Made by a program: the position numbers and the translations under genes | In this document: one piece after another, positions 25,560-33,879 of the stretch | Layout of the letters: the number at the start of each line of letters is the position of its first letter | Position numbering within the stretch: position 1 is the stretch's first letter | Source of the DNA: Prosthecobacter fusiformis | GTDB lineage: Bacteria; Verrucomicrobiota; Verrucomicrobiia; Verrucomicrobiales; Verrucomicrobiaceae | Length of the DNA stretch: 64,000 bases | NCBI RefSeq assembly: GCF_004364345.1 | Contig: NZ_SOCA01000008.1 | Coordinates: forward strand, 62,001-126,000 | Direction: 5' to 3' | Notes under the pieces: generated by a model | Databases searched by the model: none | Told to the model about the DNA's origin: nothing | The model's input: the letters and a program-made list of their open reading frames with translations, nothing else

Positions 25560-26078
25560 TTAACGGCTGAAGTCGCTGATGGGCAGAAGCTCAGCAGAGA
25601 CCGGAGTCAGGCCACTGGTGGTGGTCATGGCGGCGAGGCCGTCGTCTTCAAAATGCTGGCTCAGCAGGATGCCACTGATTTCCAAGACCTCGTCCTGAGG
25701 CATGGCTTTTTTGATCAGGTCGCTTTCCAGATCAAGGGCAAAAGCAGGCTTCTTTTGTAAGATGGAAGGGACAGAATCAGCGGAAGCGAGGTTGAAGTTC
25801 GATCCGTTGCTGGTGGTATTGCCAACAATGTTCAGCGTGCCCCAAGCGGCGACCACAGCAAAAGCAGCGGTAGCACCCGCGGTGGCCCACTTTGGAGAAA
25901 CCAAGTCGCTGAAGAAAGTGTTCACACGCTCCCAGAGGAGGTCACGGGCGGAAAGACGCATGATTTCCGAGCGCTGCCGCTCCCGAAACTGAGCCAAGAA
26001 GTCTTCCACAAAATCATCTCCGGGTGTCTCATACTGTTTGAGTCGTAGCAGCCTTTGGATGTTTTCGAATTCGTTCAT
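25560..26078 (-). CDS. Probable anti-sigma factor, single membrane span
   Basis: 172 residues. The N-terminal 65 residues are charged and helical (NIQRLLRLKQYETPGDDFVE), as in cytosolic sigma-binding domains. One hydrophobic segment (ATAGATAAFAVVAAWGTLNI, about residues 66-86) is followed by a periplasmic tail without a known domain. It lacks the HxxxCxxC zinc motif of ZAS anti-sigmas. The role is inferred mainly from its place 51 bp downstream of an ECF sigma gene and its topology. It ends at the strong terminator 25495-25529. Confidence 0.65.
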   Translation of the reverse strand: MNEFENIQRLLRLKQYETPGDDFVEDFLAQFRERQRSEIMRLSARDLLWERVNTFFSDLVSPKWATAGATAAFAVVAAWGTLNIVGNTTSNGSNFNLASADSVPSILQKKPAFALDLESDLIKKAMPQDEVLEISGILLSQHFEDDGLAAMTTTSGLTPVSAELLPISDFSR

Positions 26079-26129
26079 AGGTGGTGCGTCGGAGTTAGCG
26101 GGAACTTAGTTGATGAAGCAGGAAGTGTG

Positions 26130-26741
26130 TCACTTTACGAAATCTTCCAAGTATGTTTGGAGGAGCCGGTGTGCGTAGAAAAGTCTGGACCTCACAGTTC
26201 CTTCGGACACACCGAGAATCTTGCTGATCTCGTTGTGCTGAAGTCCCTGGACGTCGTAGAGCGTGACTACGGTGCGGTGGTCTTCTGACAGCTTCATCAT
26301 AGCTGTGTTCAATCTTTTTTGCAGCTCATGGATGTTCACCTCGCGTACAGTGTCGCGATTGGCGGTGGTGATGCTGATGAAATCCGGGTCGTTATGGATG
26401 CCGCTGTCCACATCATCCAGGCTGATTTTGGCATGACGCCCCCGTTTTTTGAGGAAATTCAGGGTCATGTTCACCGAGATCGAATAGATCCAGGTATAAA
26501 AAGAGGATTTCCCCATGAACCGCTTCAGGGAGCGATAAGCCTTGGCAAAAATGTCCTGGAGGAGGTCGGCGGTATCCTCGCGGTTGGAGGTCATGTTATA
26601 CACCAGACCGTACAGCTTGGGGGTGTATTTGCGCACCAGCTCATCAAAGGCGCGGGTATCCCCTGCCTGGGCACGCTCGACAAGCGCGCGGTCTTCCGCT
26701 GCGCTGCTATTGACTGGGGGCTGATCCGTCGGGGTCTCCAT
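26130..26741 (-). CDS. RNA polymerase sigma factor, ECF (RpoE) type
   Basis: About 203 residues from the ATG at 26741 (METPTDQPP); an ATG at 26795 is possible, and any start beyond 26837 would run into folB. Sigma region 2 is RAFDELVRKYTPKLYGLVYN and DTADLLQDIFAKAYRSLKRF with FYTWIYSISVNMTLNFLKK. Region 4 is TAMMKLSEDHRTVVTLYDVQ, QHNEISKILGVSEGTVRSRL. It directs polymerase to a stress or envelope regulon, probably held by the membrane protein encoded downstream. Unusually, it sits right after folB in the same operon. Confidence 0.93.
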   Translation of the reverse strand: METPTDQPPVNSSAAEDRALVERAQAGDTRAFDELVRKYTPKLYGLVYNMTSNREDTADLLQDIFAKAYRSLKRFMGKSSFYTWIYSISVNMTLNFLKKRGRHAKISLDDVDSGIHNDPDFISITTANRDTVREVNIHELQKRLNTAMMKLSEDHRTVVTLYDVQGLQHNEISKILGVSEGTVRSRLFYAHRLLQTYLEDFVK

Positions 26742-26836
26742 GCGTCCACTGATCGCACGATCCGAATCGCGTGATTCCTCAAGCAAACCACCCATCGGGG
26801 GATCAGACAAGCTTTTCTTGGGGGCAAGAGTGGGAT

Positions 26837-27196
26837 TCACGGTCGGGAAAGACTTACGGCCACATAATCGCAGCCAGGTAAGATACGCTTGCGAAGGGTA
26901 ATCGTGGCCGTATTTACGCCAAATTCGCTGAGGATGCACTGGGCCATCTCGGCGGCCAACGTCTCAATGAGCTGCCGGGGCCGCTCTGCGGCGAGCTGGC
27001 GCAGGCGCAGGGCTACGGCGGAATAATCCACCGTGCGGGACAGATCGTCCTGCATTTCCTCAAAACGTGAGCCTAATCCCAGGGTGATATCCGCCTGCAG
27101 GGTCTGCCAGGCCGCGCGCTCCTCCTCCGGCACGCCGATTTGTACAGGCAGGTCCAGACCCTGAAGGTGGATGGCATCTGGGGCGGGAGAGGTCAT
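26837..27196 (-). CDS. folB: Dihydroneopterin aldolase
   Basis: Folate pathway enzyme of 119 residues, the normal size. IHLQGLDLPVQIGVPEEERA is the N-terminal strand, TVDYSAVALRLRQLA the active-site region, and RQLIETLAAEMAQCIL the conserved helix with the catalytic Glu; ATITLRKRILPGCDYVAVSL ends the tunnel fold. Its start overlaps the stop of the HAD gene (27193-27196), so they are coupled. No other folate gene is adjacent. Confidence 0.9.
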   Translation of the reverse strand: MTSPAPDAIHLQGLDLPVQIGVPEEERAAWQTLQADITLGLGSRFEEMQDDLSRTVDYSAVALRLRQLAAERPRQLIETLAAEMAQCILSEFGVNTATITLRKRILPGCDYVAVSLSRP

Positions 27197-27831
27197 GCGG
27201 GGATTGTCGGCGAATGCATGAGCAGTGTCAAAGCGGACAGATTTTTCACCAAGATGTCCGGATCCGCCGTCATGAGAGTGGAGACGGATTCATACCCTGT
27301 GGCAGTGGCGATGGTGGTGAGCCCCCCTGCCCGGCCCGCCAGGATGTCATGACGCATATCGCCAATGAAGGCTGTCTCCTGCGGCAGCAGATGATGCTGA
27401 CGAAGCAGGTGATGGACGTGAGCGCATTTATCAATGATGCCGCAGTGATAATGCTTGAAGTAATGGGCCACCCCATTGGTCTCCGCCTGCGCCAGCACAT
27501 GCTCCATGGGCGCACTGCTGCAAATAAACATGCGGCGACCAGTGGCCGCGGCGAATTCCAAAAAGCCCTCCGCATGCTCGATCATCGGCACGGCATGCTG
27601 GTCCTCATTGGGGAAATGCTCCAGATAAAGCGCCTGGAGATCCGCCAGCGGCACGTCCGGCAGGATGTGCCGGTAAAATTCGGTATAAGGAAGCTGGAAG
27701 ACCTCACGAAACTGCTCGCGAGTAAAAGCAGGCTTGTCGTAATGATGAAGCACCCGGTTGGTCGCAGCCACCACCGCGCCCAGGTCATCCGCCAGGGTGC
27801 CTGACCAGTCCAGAATGAGATTGCGAATCAT
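27193..27831 (-). CDS. HAD-superfamily hydrolase (DWSGT type)
   Basis: 212 residues, phosphoglycolate-phosphatase-like. Motif I is LILDWSGTLADDLG: the nucleophile Asp is present, but the second Asp of DxD is Ser. Motif II is FICSSAP, motif III includes the lysine region KCAHVHHLL, and motif IV is AFIGDMRHDILAGRAGG. A substitution at the acid/base position also occurs in phosphonatase-like HADs, so the substrate may not be a simple phosphomonoester. It is the first gene of the HAD-folB-sigma-anti-sigma operon, 6 bp after the DUF2306 gene. Confidence 0.87.
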   Translation of the reverse strand: MIRNLILDWSGTLADDLGAVVAATNRVLHHYDKPAFTREQFREVFQLPYTEFYRHILPDVPLADLQALYLEHFPNEDQHAVPMIEHAEGFLEFAAATGRRMFICSSAPMEHVLAQAETNGVAHYFKHYHCGIIDKCAHVHHLLRQHHLLPQETAFIGDMRHDILAGRAGGLTTIATATGYESVSTLMTADPDILVKNLSALTLLMHSPTIPA

Positions 27832-27837
27832 GGAAGG

Positions 27838-28539
27838 CTATAAACTGTGATCCGTACCTTTTGCAACGTTTGAAGATGGGGTGCCCGGCTCGGGGGGCTT
27901 GCGAGCGGCCCGCCAGCGGCGGATCAGCCATTCAGCGATCAATAAATTGGGGATAAACCCCAGCCAAGCCACGATGCGGTATAGATCCATCGGCCGGGGC
28001 TCAAAAAACAATACCAGCGTGACCTTCCAGGCCCGCAGAGTGAGGGCGGATAAAGTCAGGGCATAACTGCGCATCATCCATTCCTGGTGGGCCATCCATT
28101 TCCGCTGGCAGGCATAGCGCCAAGCGGCAGTGGTGGTGAGTATCCAGCCGAGGGCCAGGAGGATAAAGGCGAGCCTGGATGTCCAGCCGCCATTGGCATA
28201 AAAAGCCATGACTAAGCTGGCAGGCCCCGTCACAAAACAGACATTCAGGACATAAAGCTTTCCCATCCAGCGGTGGACATGAGGGGCTTTGCGTAGAATC
28301 GCCGGGAAGAACTGCGTGAAGCCCGCCAGCAGGGCAAACATGCTGGTGAAAACATGAATCCAGAAGGCCATCCGCCAATGGTCAATGGCCAGATACTGCT
28401 GCTTGATCTGGAGAAAACCAGCATCATCCCGGAGGGGATAATAACCGAGAGTGATGCGCAACATCAGCCATGAAAACCAGGCCAGCGCCAGACACAGCCC
28501 TACACGGGCTACAATGGCAACTTTTGGCTTGGATAACAT
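27838..28539 (-). CDS. DUF2306 integral membrane protein
   Basis: 233 residues from the ATG at 28539 (MLSKPKVAIVARVGLCLALA); longer frames upstream run into the divergent gene. About six to seven hydrophobic segments are seen. The block HVHRWMGKLYVLNVCFVTGP and the His-containing WMAHQEWMMRSYALTLSALT are typical of DUF2306, a family with conserved histidines reminiscent of haem-binding membrane proteins. It lies 6 bp before the HAD gene, so it may head that operon. Function unknown. Confidence 0.83.
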   Translation of the reverse strand: MLSKPKVAIVARVGLCLALAWFSWLMLRITLGYYPLRDDAGFLQIKQQYLAIDHWRMAFWIHVFTSMFALLAGFTQFFPAILRKAPHVHRWMGKLYVLNVCFVTGPASLVMAFYANGGWTSRLAFILLALGWILTTTAAWRYACQRKWMAHQEWMMRSYALTLSALTLRAWKVTLVLFFEPRPMDLYRIVAWLGFIPNLLIAEWLIRRWRAARKPPEPGTPSSNVAKGTDHSL

Positions 28540-28563
28540 CTGTGGCGAATCATAGTGCGGACC

Positions 28564-29286
28564 ATGAGGAGCCTTCAATCTGATTTGATCATACTGACCG
28601 CAATGCTGGGACTGACATGCGCTAACCCGGCATCTGCCCAGGCTCCAGACAATGCCGATGTACAGACTGCGGATACCCAGGCAGCGGCTGCGATCGGAAC
28701 CTATGTGGGCATGTTCGGCCCTCACAAGATCACCGTCAGCATTGAGAAAATCGTCGGGCGGACGGTCTTGGGATACAGCGTGGTTACGGGCAATGAGCGT
28801 GCTTTCAGTGGTTCCTGGCAGACGGTGGCGGAGGGTATCTCTTTCATCGGCAAGGAGCCAGGGGATCATCCAGAGGACGGGGTCTTTAACCTGTCTTTCA
28901 ATGCCACCAACAAAACTCTGGCTGGCCGCTGGGATGCAAATGACAAAAAGAAACCTTCCGTGGACCTGAGTCTAAAGGCGAGGAAGTTTAAATATGACCC
29001 GTCAGCCGGGGAATACGCCCAGGCTTCCTCCCGAGTGCTCAAAGAGAAAGATGTGGAAAACCTGACCCAGGCTGAGCTGCGGCTGATGCGCAATGAGATC
29101 TATGCCCGGCATGGTTACTCGTTCATCATTCAGGACATGCAGGAGCACTTCGCCAAAGTGGACTGGTATATGCCCGTGGCCCTGGATGTGGCCGACCGGC
29201 TGACCCCTTTGGAAGCCAAAAATGCCGCCTTGATCAAGCGCTACGAAAGTTACTCCTCGGAGTACTATGACAAATTCGGCCGCTAA
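28564..29286 (+). CDS. Secreted YARHG-domain protein
   Basis: 240 residues from the ATG at 28564 (a GTG at 28555 would add three). A signal peptide ends near NPASAQA. The central part is a beta-rich unknown domain. The C-terminal 80 residues contain LRLMRNEIYARHGYSFIIQD, the defining motif of the YARHG domain, usually found in exported proteins linked to the cell envelope. It diverges from the DUF2306 gene and is not obviously in an operon with the epimerase gene 124 bp downstream. Confidence 0.85.
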   Translation: MRSLQSDLIILTAMLGLTCANPASAQAPDNADVQTADTQAAAAIGTYVGMFGPHKITVSIEKIVGRTVLGYSVVTGNERAFSGSWQTVAEGISFIGKEPGDHPEDGVFNLSFNATNKTLAGRWDANDKKKPSVDLSLKARKFKYDPSAGEYAQASSRVLKEKDVENLTQAELRLMRNEIYARHGYSFIIQDMQEHFAKVDWYMPVALDVADRLTPLEAKNAALIKRYESYSSEYYDKFGR

Positions 29287-29410
29287 GTGCCTGAGATTCG
29301 AATAAATTCGATGCTGGACATCCTCTGGCGCGTCGTTTCCTATAGCGCGCGTGCCTGGAAACGGGTGCGTTTTTACGACTTCCAAATCCACTAACCGACA
29401 GCATCATCCT

Positions 29411-30274
29411 ATGGCAAAAATCGAATTTGGCTCCCAGGTCTATACCTGGTTCATGCAGGGTACCGGCAAGGGCTATGATAATAAACTGGACCACATGATC
29501 GAAGTCGCCTCGAAGGCGGGCTTCACAGGCATTGAGCCAATGGTGCTCGAAATCTCCGAAAGCGCCCTGGGCTGCGGCAAATACTGGCTGGGGGATTTCT
29601 GCGATCCAGTGCGCCTGAAGGATGCGCTGCAAAAGTATAACATGAAACTGGCCGGCCTGGCCCTGGTCTGCGCCTGGGATGCCGAAGAAGAAACCCCTGC
29701 GGAAAAGGAAGCTGCAGATTTCACCCTGAACCTGCTGAAGCATTTCCCCGGTGCCATGCTGGGTACCGTGACCCTGCCGAGTGGCCGCAAGAACGACCTG
29801 CAACGCCGCCGCCTGAACGTGGCCCGCAACGTCAACAACGTCTCCAAGCGTGCAGCGGATCTGGGCATCAAGGCCTCCTACCATCCCAACAGCCCCCCAG
29901 CGTCCATCGTGCGCACGCAGGAAGACTACGATGTGGTGCTCAGCAGCCTGGACCCCAAGGTCACCGGCTGGACCCCCGATGTGGGTCACATCATCCGTGG
30001 TGGAATGGACGTCATCGCGACCCTGAACAAGTGGCAGCACTTGGTGAACCACATCCATTACAAGGACTTCTCCGGCGACGGTCCTGAGCCATGGGCACAG
30101 ATGGGCACCGGCAAGCTGGACTTCCACAAGATCACCGAATGGCTCGTGTCCCGCGACTATGAAGGCTGGATCATCTGCGAAGATGAAGCCCACGTAGCCG
30201 TGGAAGATCCCGATGGTGTGACCCTGCAAAACGGCGAGTGGTGCAAGGACAACCTGCACCCCATCGTGGCGTAA
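29411..30274 (+). CDS. Sugar phosphate isomerase/epimerase, xylose-isomerase-like TIM barrel
   Basis: 287 residues from the ATG at 29411 (MAKIEFGSQVYTWFMQGTG). AP_endonuc_2-type barrel: metal ligands are expected in GFTGIEPMVLE, ASYHPNSPP, WTPDVGHIIRGG, NHIHYKDFSGDGPEPW and GWIICEDEA. Such enzymes act on inositols, ketoses or related sugars. It is monocistronic, ending at a strong terminator 36 bp downstream. The exact substrate is not determinable. Confidence 0.88.
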   Translation: MAKIEFGSQVYTWFMQGTGKGYDNKLDHMIEVASKAGFTGIEPMVLEISESALGCGKYWLGDFCDPVRLKDALQKYNMKLAGLALVCAWDAEEETPAEKEAADFTLNLLKHFPGAMLGTVTLPSGRKNDLQRRRLNVARNVNNVSKRAADLGIKASYHPNSPPASIVRTQEDYDVVLSSLDPKVTGWTPDVGHIIRGGMDVIATLNKWQHLVNHIHYKDFSGDGPEPWAQMGTGKLDFHKITEWLVSRDYEGWIICEDEAHVAVEDPDGVTLQNGEWCKDNLHPIVA

Positions 30275-30310
30275 ACAGTAGCTCGTTTATAAGCTGTACT
30301 TCAGACGATC

Positions 30311-30339
30311 AAAGGCAGGCCACGGGGCCTGCCTTTTTT
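30311..30339 (+). terminator. Rho-independent terminator after the epimerase gene
   Basis: AAAGGCAGGCC / GGCCTGCCTTT, 11-bp stem with loop ACGG and a run of six T. Confidence 0.93.
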
Positions 30340-30382
30340 GTGGGCCTGTGCAGCTCGATGACGAAATCCTCTCCAAAAAGCC

Positions 30383-30973
30383 TCACGAATCCCCCAGCAC
30401 GGCACGCAGTTTCCCAGCCGTTTCATTCCAGGCCTCATCATTCATCGCAGGCACGGCAGCGGCAGCCAGGGCCAGCCCTTCCTCAGGCAGGTTCACCCAG
30501 GAACGGCAGCCACCGTAGCTTTTTGAATACGGGAAGCTCCAACGCTCCGGCAGCTTATACGCACGCACCAGCGCCACATGCAGGCAGCTTTCGTCATCGT
30601 AAACGAAGCGCTCTTTCACGATCTCCTCTTTCCAAATATGCAGCGGAGCGATGGCCTCCATCTGTGCCCAGTCCGTGACTTTCCACACCTGTTCCAGGGT
30701 GGCATACCCGTCGATGTCCACACTCGTCCGCTCTTCCTCAGGCGGAAACGACGTGGCCCCTTCTGGCGACCAAGTCAGCCGTTCCGACTGGGTATGAAAC
30801 CAGGTGGGAAACAGGAAAAACTGCCGGTGCTTCCATTCAAAGCCACCCCGCCCTTCATGGATTCCACCCTTGCGCAGGATCAGCGACTGAACGCCCTGCA
30901 CCAGGGAATCACACACATAGGCCCATTCCTTGAAGCCCGCAGACGAAAGAGGTAGATCAGTTTTCAAAATCAA
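30383..30973 (-). CDS. DUF1802 family protein
   Basis: 196 residues matching DUF1802 across its length: FKEWAYVCDSLVQGVQSLIL, RKGGIHEGRGGFEWKHRQFF, LFPTWFHTQSERLTW and SYGGCRSWVNLPEE are the conserved blocks. The family is common in cyanobacteria and Verrucomicrobiota and has no known function. It is the last gene of a three-gene minus-strand run (L,D-transpeptidase, rhodanese, DUF1802) with gaps of about 20-25 bp. Confidence 0.85.
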   Translation of the reverse strand: MILKTDLPLSSAGFKEWAYVCDSLVQGVQSLILRKGGIHEGRGGFEWKHRQFFLFPTWFHTQSERLTWSPEGATSFPPEEERTSVDIDGYATLEQVWKVTDWAQMEAIAPLHIWKEEIVKERFVYDDESCLHVALVRAYKLPERWSFPYSKSYGGCRSWVNLPEEGLALAAAAVPAMNDEAWNETAGKLRAVLGDS

Positions 30974-30994
30974 AAAAGCTCACATTCAGCCGCA

Positions 30995-31342
30995 TCAATA
31001 GCGCGCCATTTCAGGCTCCACCAGGTCCGCCCAGACATCGATGCCGCCGCGCATGGACTGCGCCTGCTTGAAGCCATGCTGCCGCAACCAATTCGCCGCC
31101 CGCTGACTGCGCATCCCGTGATGACAGTAAATGATGATGTGCTCCGCCGGATCGGAAAAGCGCTGCGCTGCCAGTTCGCCGAACTGGGATAGCGGCACCA
31201 GCTCCGCACCCTGGATGCGGCAGATCTGCCATTCATCCTCTTCCCGGCAGTCCACCAGCCTCGGTTTTACCGCTCCAGGGCGGTCCATGAGGTAGTGGGT
31301 ATCATCCACACTCACTTCGAGGGGCAGTTCCGCTGGCTGCAT
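30995..31342 (-). CDS. Single-domain rhodanese-like protein
   Basis: 115 residues. The active-site loop is YCHHGMRSQRAANWL, with the catalytic Cys and a six-residue loop CHHGMR, fitting sulfurtransferases rather than phosphatases; LVDCREEDEWQICRIQGAEL is the CH2A-type motif. It may carry persulfide sulfur. No signal peptide is seen. It is the middle gene of the run with the L,D-transpeptidase and DUF1802 genes. Confidence 0.9.
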   Translation of the reverse strand: MQPAELPLEVSVDDTHYLMDRPGAVKPRLVDCREEDEWQICRIQGAELVPLSQFGELAAQRFSDPAEHIIIYCHHGMRSQRAANWLRQHGFKQAQSMRGGIDVWADLVEPEMARY

Positions 31343-31367
31343 GGCAGGAAAGGCTTAGTGGCTGGGA

Positions 31368-31979
31368 TCAGGGCCGCACAGTGACCGGGGTGCCCTGGGT
31401 CACGTTGTTATAAAAAATCGCCGCCATGTGCGGGGGCATACGCACGCAGCCATGGGAGGCCGGATAGCCAGGGAGGAACCCCTCATGCATGCCGATGCCA
31501 CCCACGAAGCGCATGAAATGATGCATCTTGGAACCTTCGAATCGTGTTCCAGGAGGTGCCTTGTCCTTCGTCACATCCACGTTGGCCACCACCACATTGC
31601 CGCCCGCGTCCACAAAGTCTCCATACAGGTTGGACTTATGCCACTGGTCCTTCTGCGTGATCTTGAATTTGCCCAGCGTCGTCGGGTGCCGCTCATCCCC
31701 GGTGGATAGAGCCGAAACCCCGGCCAGGGAGCTGCCTTTATAAAAATAAGCCTTCTGGTCACTGATATCGATCACGATGCTCGGTGCACCGGACATCCCG
31801 TCACCATCCCAGTAGGAGTCCATGTCCTGGTTATACAGGGCCGAATGCGGCACCGTATTGGAAGCGAATGCCTCCAAATACTGCGTCTGACCGCTTGAGG
31901 AGCCGGACGGGGAAACACAGGAGGCGAGGAGCACCGCCAAACAACCGAGGGCGAGCAAACGAATAGCAGCGGGGGTCAT
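31368..31979 (-). CDS. L,D-transpeptidase (YkuD), lipoprotein
   Basis: 203 residues. The signal peptide has a lipobox (LLASC). The YkuD domain covers residues about 65-203, beginning SIVIDISDQKAYFYKGSSLA and carrying the active-site His/Cys in GYPASHGCVRMPPHMA near the C-terminus. Such enzymes make 3-3 peptidoglycan cross-links or attach proteins to it. With the D,D-carboxypeptidase at 23.4-24.4 kb and the LysM protein at 61 kb, it is one of several cell-wall genes here. Confidence 0.93.
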   Translation of the reverse strand: MTPAAIRLLALGCLAVLLASCVSPSGSSSGQTQYLEAFASNTVPHSALYNQDMDSYWDGDGMSGAPSIVIDISDQKAYFYKGSSLAGVSALSTGDERHPTTLGKFKITQKDQWHKSNLYGDFVDAGGNVVVANVDVTKDKAPPGTRFEGSKMHHFMRFVGGIGMHEGFLPGYPASHGCVRMPPHMAAIFYNNVTQGTPVTVRP

Positions 31980-32127
31980 CGGATAAATAGCGTGAGAAAA
32001 AAGGTGTGATGTGACAACCTGAAAGCATGGATCAACCAGGGCCTTCTGTCCAATGCTTCCTCGTCGCAGAATGCCCGCCCAAGCACTGATATCTTTTGCA
32101 CGATCACATCGTTTTATCCCCCCTCAC

Positions 32128-33195
32128 ATGAATCCCATGAACCGCCGTCGCGCCCTTCAGACCCTTTTTTGCTCCAGTGCTGCCCTGTCCCTGAACCTGC
32201 GCAACCAGGCCTATGCCGCCGTCGCGCCGGAAGCGATTCACCTCCTCGCCATTGGGGATTTCGGCACCGGTGGGCAGGACCAGAAAAACGTCGCCCAGGC
32301 CATGCAGAAATACGTGGCGGATCAAAAAATCAAACCCGCCGGCCTTTGGTTCATCGGTGACAATGTTTACGGCCCCACCTACGAGGAAACTGAAAACTCC
32401 GACGGCAAGAGCATCAAAAACAAGGACAAGACCCAGGAGAAGAAAGAGCCTAAAAAGAGCTTCACCGTCAAGTCCCGGCGCTGGAAGGACGAGATCGAAG
32501 ACATGTATCCCGTCTCCGTTTTCCCCGGCCCGCAGTGGGCCGTCCTTGGCAATCACGACTACCACGACAACGAAGGTGGTGAAAAGGTCCAGCTAGCCTA
32601 TGCCAAAGAAAAAGGCGTGCGCTGGCACATGCCAGAAAAATGGTACCGCGTGGACCTCGGCAGCCCGAAACCCCTGGTCACATTCCTCGCCGTGGACACC
32701 AATTTCGAGTCCATCAGCGGAGGCAAAAGCAGGAAAACCGGCAAAAAGCAAACGCACATGAGCGCCAAGGAGGAGGAAAAGCAGCACGAATGGCTCAAGG
32801 CCGAGCTCGCCAAACCGCGCGCGCCCTTCACCGTCGTCGTCGGCCATCACCCGCTTTATTCCAATGGCAGCCACCGGGATACCCAGCCCCTCATCGAAAA
32901 ATGGGGAGACCTCTTTCAGGAACAAAAAGTCCACGCCTACCTCTGCGGCCATGACCACGACCTCCAGCACCTGGAGCTGGAGGGCAAATTCACCTCCTTC
33001 ATCCTCTCCGGCGGTGGCGGTGCCCGCATCCGCAAGCTGACCAACACCGAGCGCAAGATGCCCTACGGCCTGGACATCAATGGCTTCACCCACCTCCAGA
33101 TTCAGCCGGATTCACTCACCTTCACCCATCACGGTCTCGACGGCGGCGTCCTCCATCGTTTTGCCAAAAAGCTCGACGGCAGCGTGGTGATGTGA
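32128..33195 (+). CDS. Tat-exported metallophosphoesterase (acid-phosphatase-like)
   Basis: 355 residues from the ATG at 32128, beginning MNPMNRRRALQTLF, a twin-arginine signal peptide ending near QAYA. Metal-binding motifs of the calcineurin fold are LAIGDFGTGG, WFIGDNVYG, AVLGNHDYHD, VVGHHPLYSNGSH and YLCGHDHDLQH, all intact. A Lys-rich loop (about residues 95-125) interrupts the usual spacing. It should be a periplasmic phosphatase similar to purple acid phosphatases. Its last 229 bases (from 32967) recur at 39887-40115, a sign that the gene originally adjoined the 85-codon gene now at 40129. Confidence 0.9.
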   Translation: MNPMNRRRALQTLFCSSAALSLNLRNQAYAAVAPEAIHLLAIGDFGTGGQDQKNVAQAMQKYVADQKIKPAGLWFIGDNVYGPTYEETENSDGKSIKNKDKTQEKKEPKKSFTVKSRRWKDEIEDMYPVSVFPGPQWAVLGNHDYHDNEGGEKVQLAYAKEKGVRWHMPEKWYRVDLGSPKPLVTFLAVDTNFESISGGKSRKTGKKQTHMSAKEEEKQHEWLKAELAKPRAPFTVVVGHHPLYSNGSHRDTQPLIEKWGDLFQEQKVHAYLCGHDHDLQHLELEGKFTSFILSGGGGARIRKLTNTERKMPYGLDINGFTHLQIQPDSLTFTHHGLDGGVLHRFAKKLDGSVVM

Positions 33196-33247
33196 GGGCG
33201 ATCCAGCACCATAAGAACTCGTTCTCCTCATTCCTGTTCTACCTCTC

Positions 33248-33706
33248 ATGAAAGATCTCGGACTTCTGAGTTCCATTTTAGTTACGATCGTCCTGCTCCT
33301 CATACTGATACCTTTTGGAAGCAGTCTCCTGCATGTGTCCCTGCATCCTGATAGTGTCGAAAATAAGACCAAGGCAGAGATAGAGCACTATCATCAAATC
33401 CAGATGGCCTCCAATATCAGCCCCGTTGGTGAAGAATCTGAGAGCTTACATGCAGCCGTGAATTATGTGACAGGTGTTGCCCACGGCTCAATGTGGCTGA
33501 AAATTATTCCTGTGAGGATTGCCTGCTACCCTAAAATTGCATCGGTCTGTCTTTTGGCCCTTATCGTGTTTGTGGGATGCTGGATCGCCCTCGTCCTCCT
33601 GCCCCCTCCGTCATTGGCCGGATCTTCAACCTTCAAGAATGGCACATCCCAGATTGAATGGACCAGCACTCTTGATGTGCTTCGTTCTGATTCCAGCGAG
33701 CCATGA
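33248..33706 (+). CDS. Small putative membrane protein inside the disrupted repeat
   Basis: 152 residues, unrecognised. Two hydrophobic segments: LGLLSSILVTIVLLLILIPF at the N-terminus and ASVCLLALIVFVGCWIALVL near residue 105, so probably two membrane spans with an extracytoplasmic middle. It occupies a 533-bp stretch (33201-33733) that separates two sequences contiguous in the other copy of the repeat, so it was inserted there. The composition is less GC-rich than its neighbours. The coding call is moderate. Confidence 0.6.
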   Translation: MKDLGLLSSILVTIVLLLILIPFGSSLLHVSLHPDSVENKTKAEIEHYHQIQMASNISPVGEESESLHAAVNYVTGVAHGSMWLKIIPVRIACYPKIASVCLLALIVFVGCWIALVLLPPPSLAGSSTFKNGTSQIEWTSTLDVLRSDSSEP

Positions 33707-33739
33707 GAGACCTTCCGATAGAGACATTGTGCTCACGCC

Positions 33740-33859
33740 TCACCTCCCCAGCACCCGCACATCTTGCGCCTGGTTCATCTCCTGCTGCCGTTCACTCGGC
33801 AGCGGGGTGTTTAAAAGGGTGATGATCATGCTGCCTAGCACATAGATCAGGCCCGCACC
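33740..33859 (-). pseudogene. Truncated copy of the 85-codon membrane protein gene (3' end only)
   Basis: Forty codons including the stop, matching the end of the intact gene at 40129-40386 (IYVLGSMIITLLNTPLPSE, MNQAQDVRVLG) with a few substitutions. Homology stops abruptly at 33859, and the frame then continues into unrelated sequence under the large protein gene. It is a remnant of the segment duplication, not an expressed gene. Confidence 0.85.
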
Positions 33860-33879
33860 ACCGCGCTGCGACCGGTCGG

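Noticed and set aside
29234-30259. 341-codon minus-strand frame opposite the epimerase gene
   Set aside because: No motif, and it crosses the end of the YARHG gene; the plus-strand TIM-barrel gene is clear.
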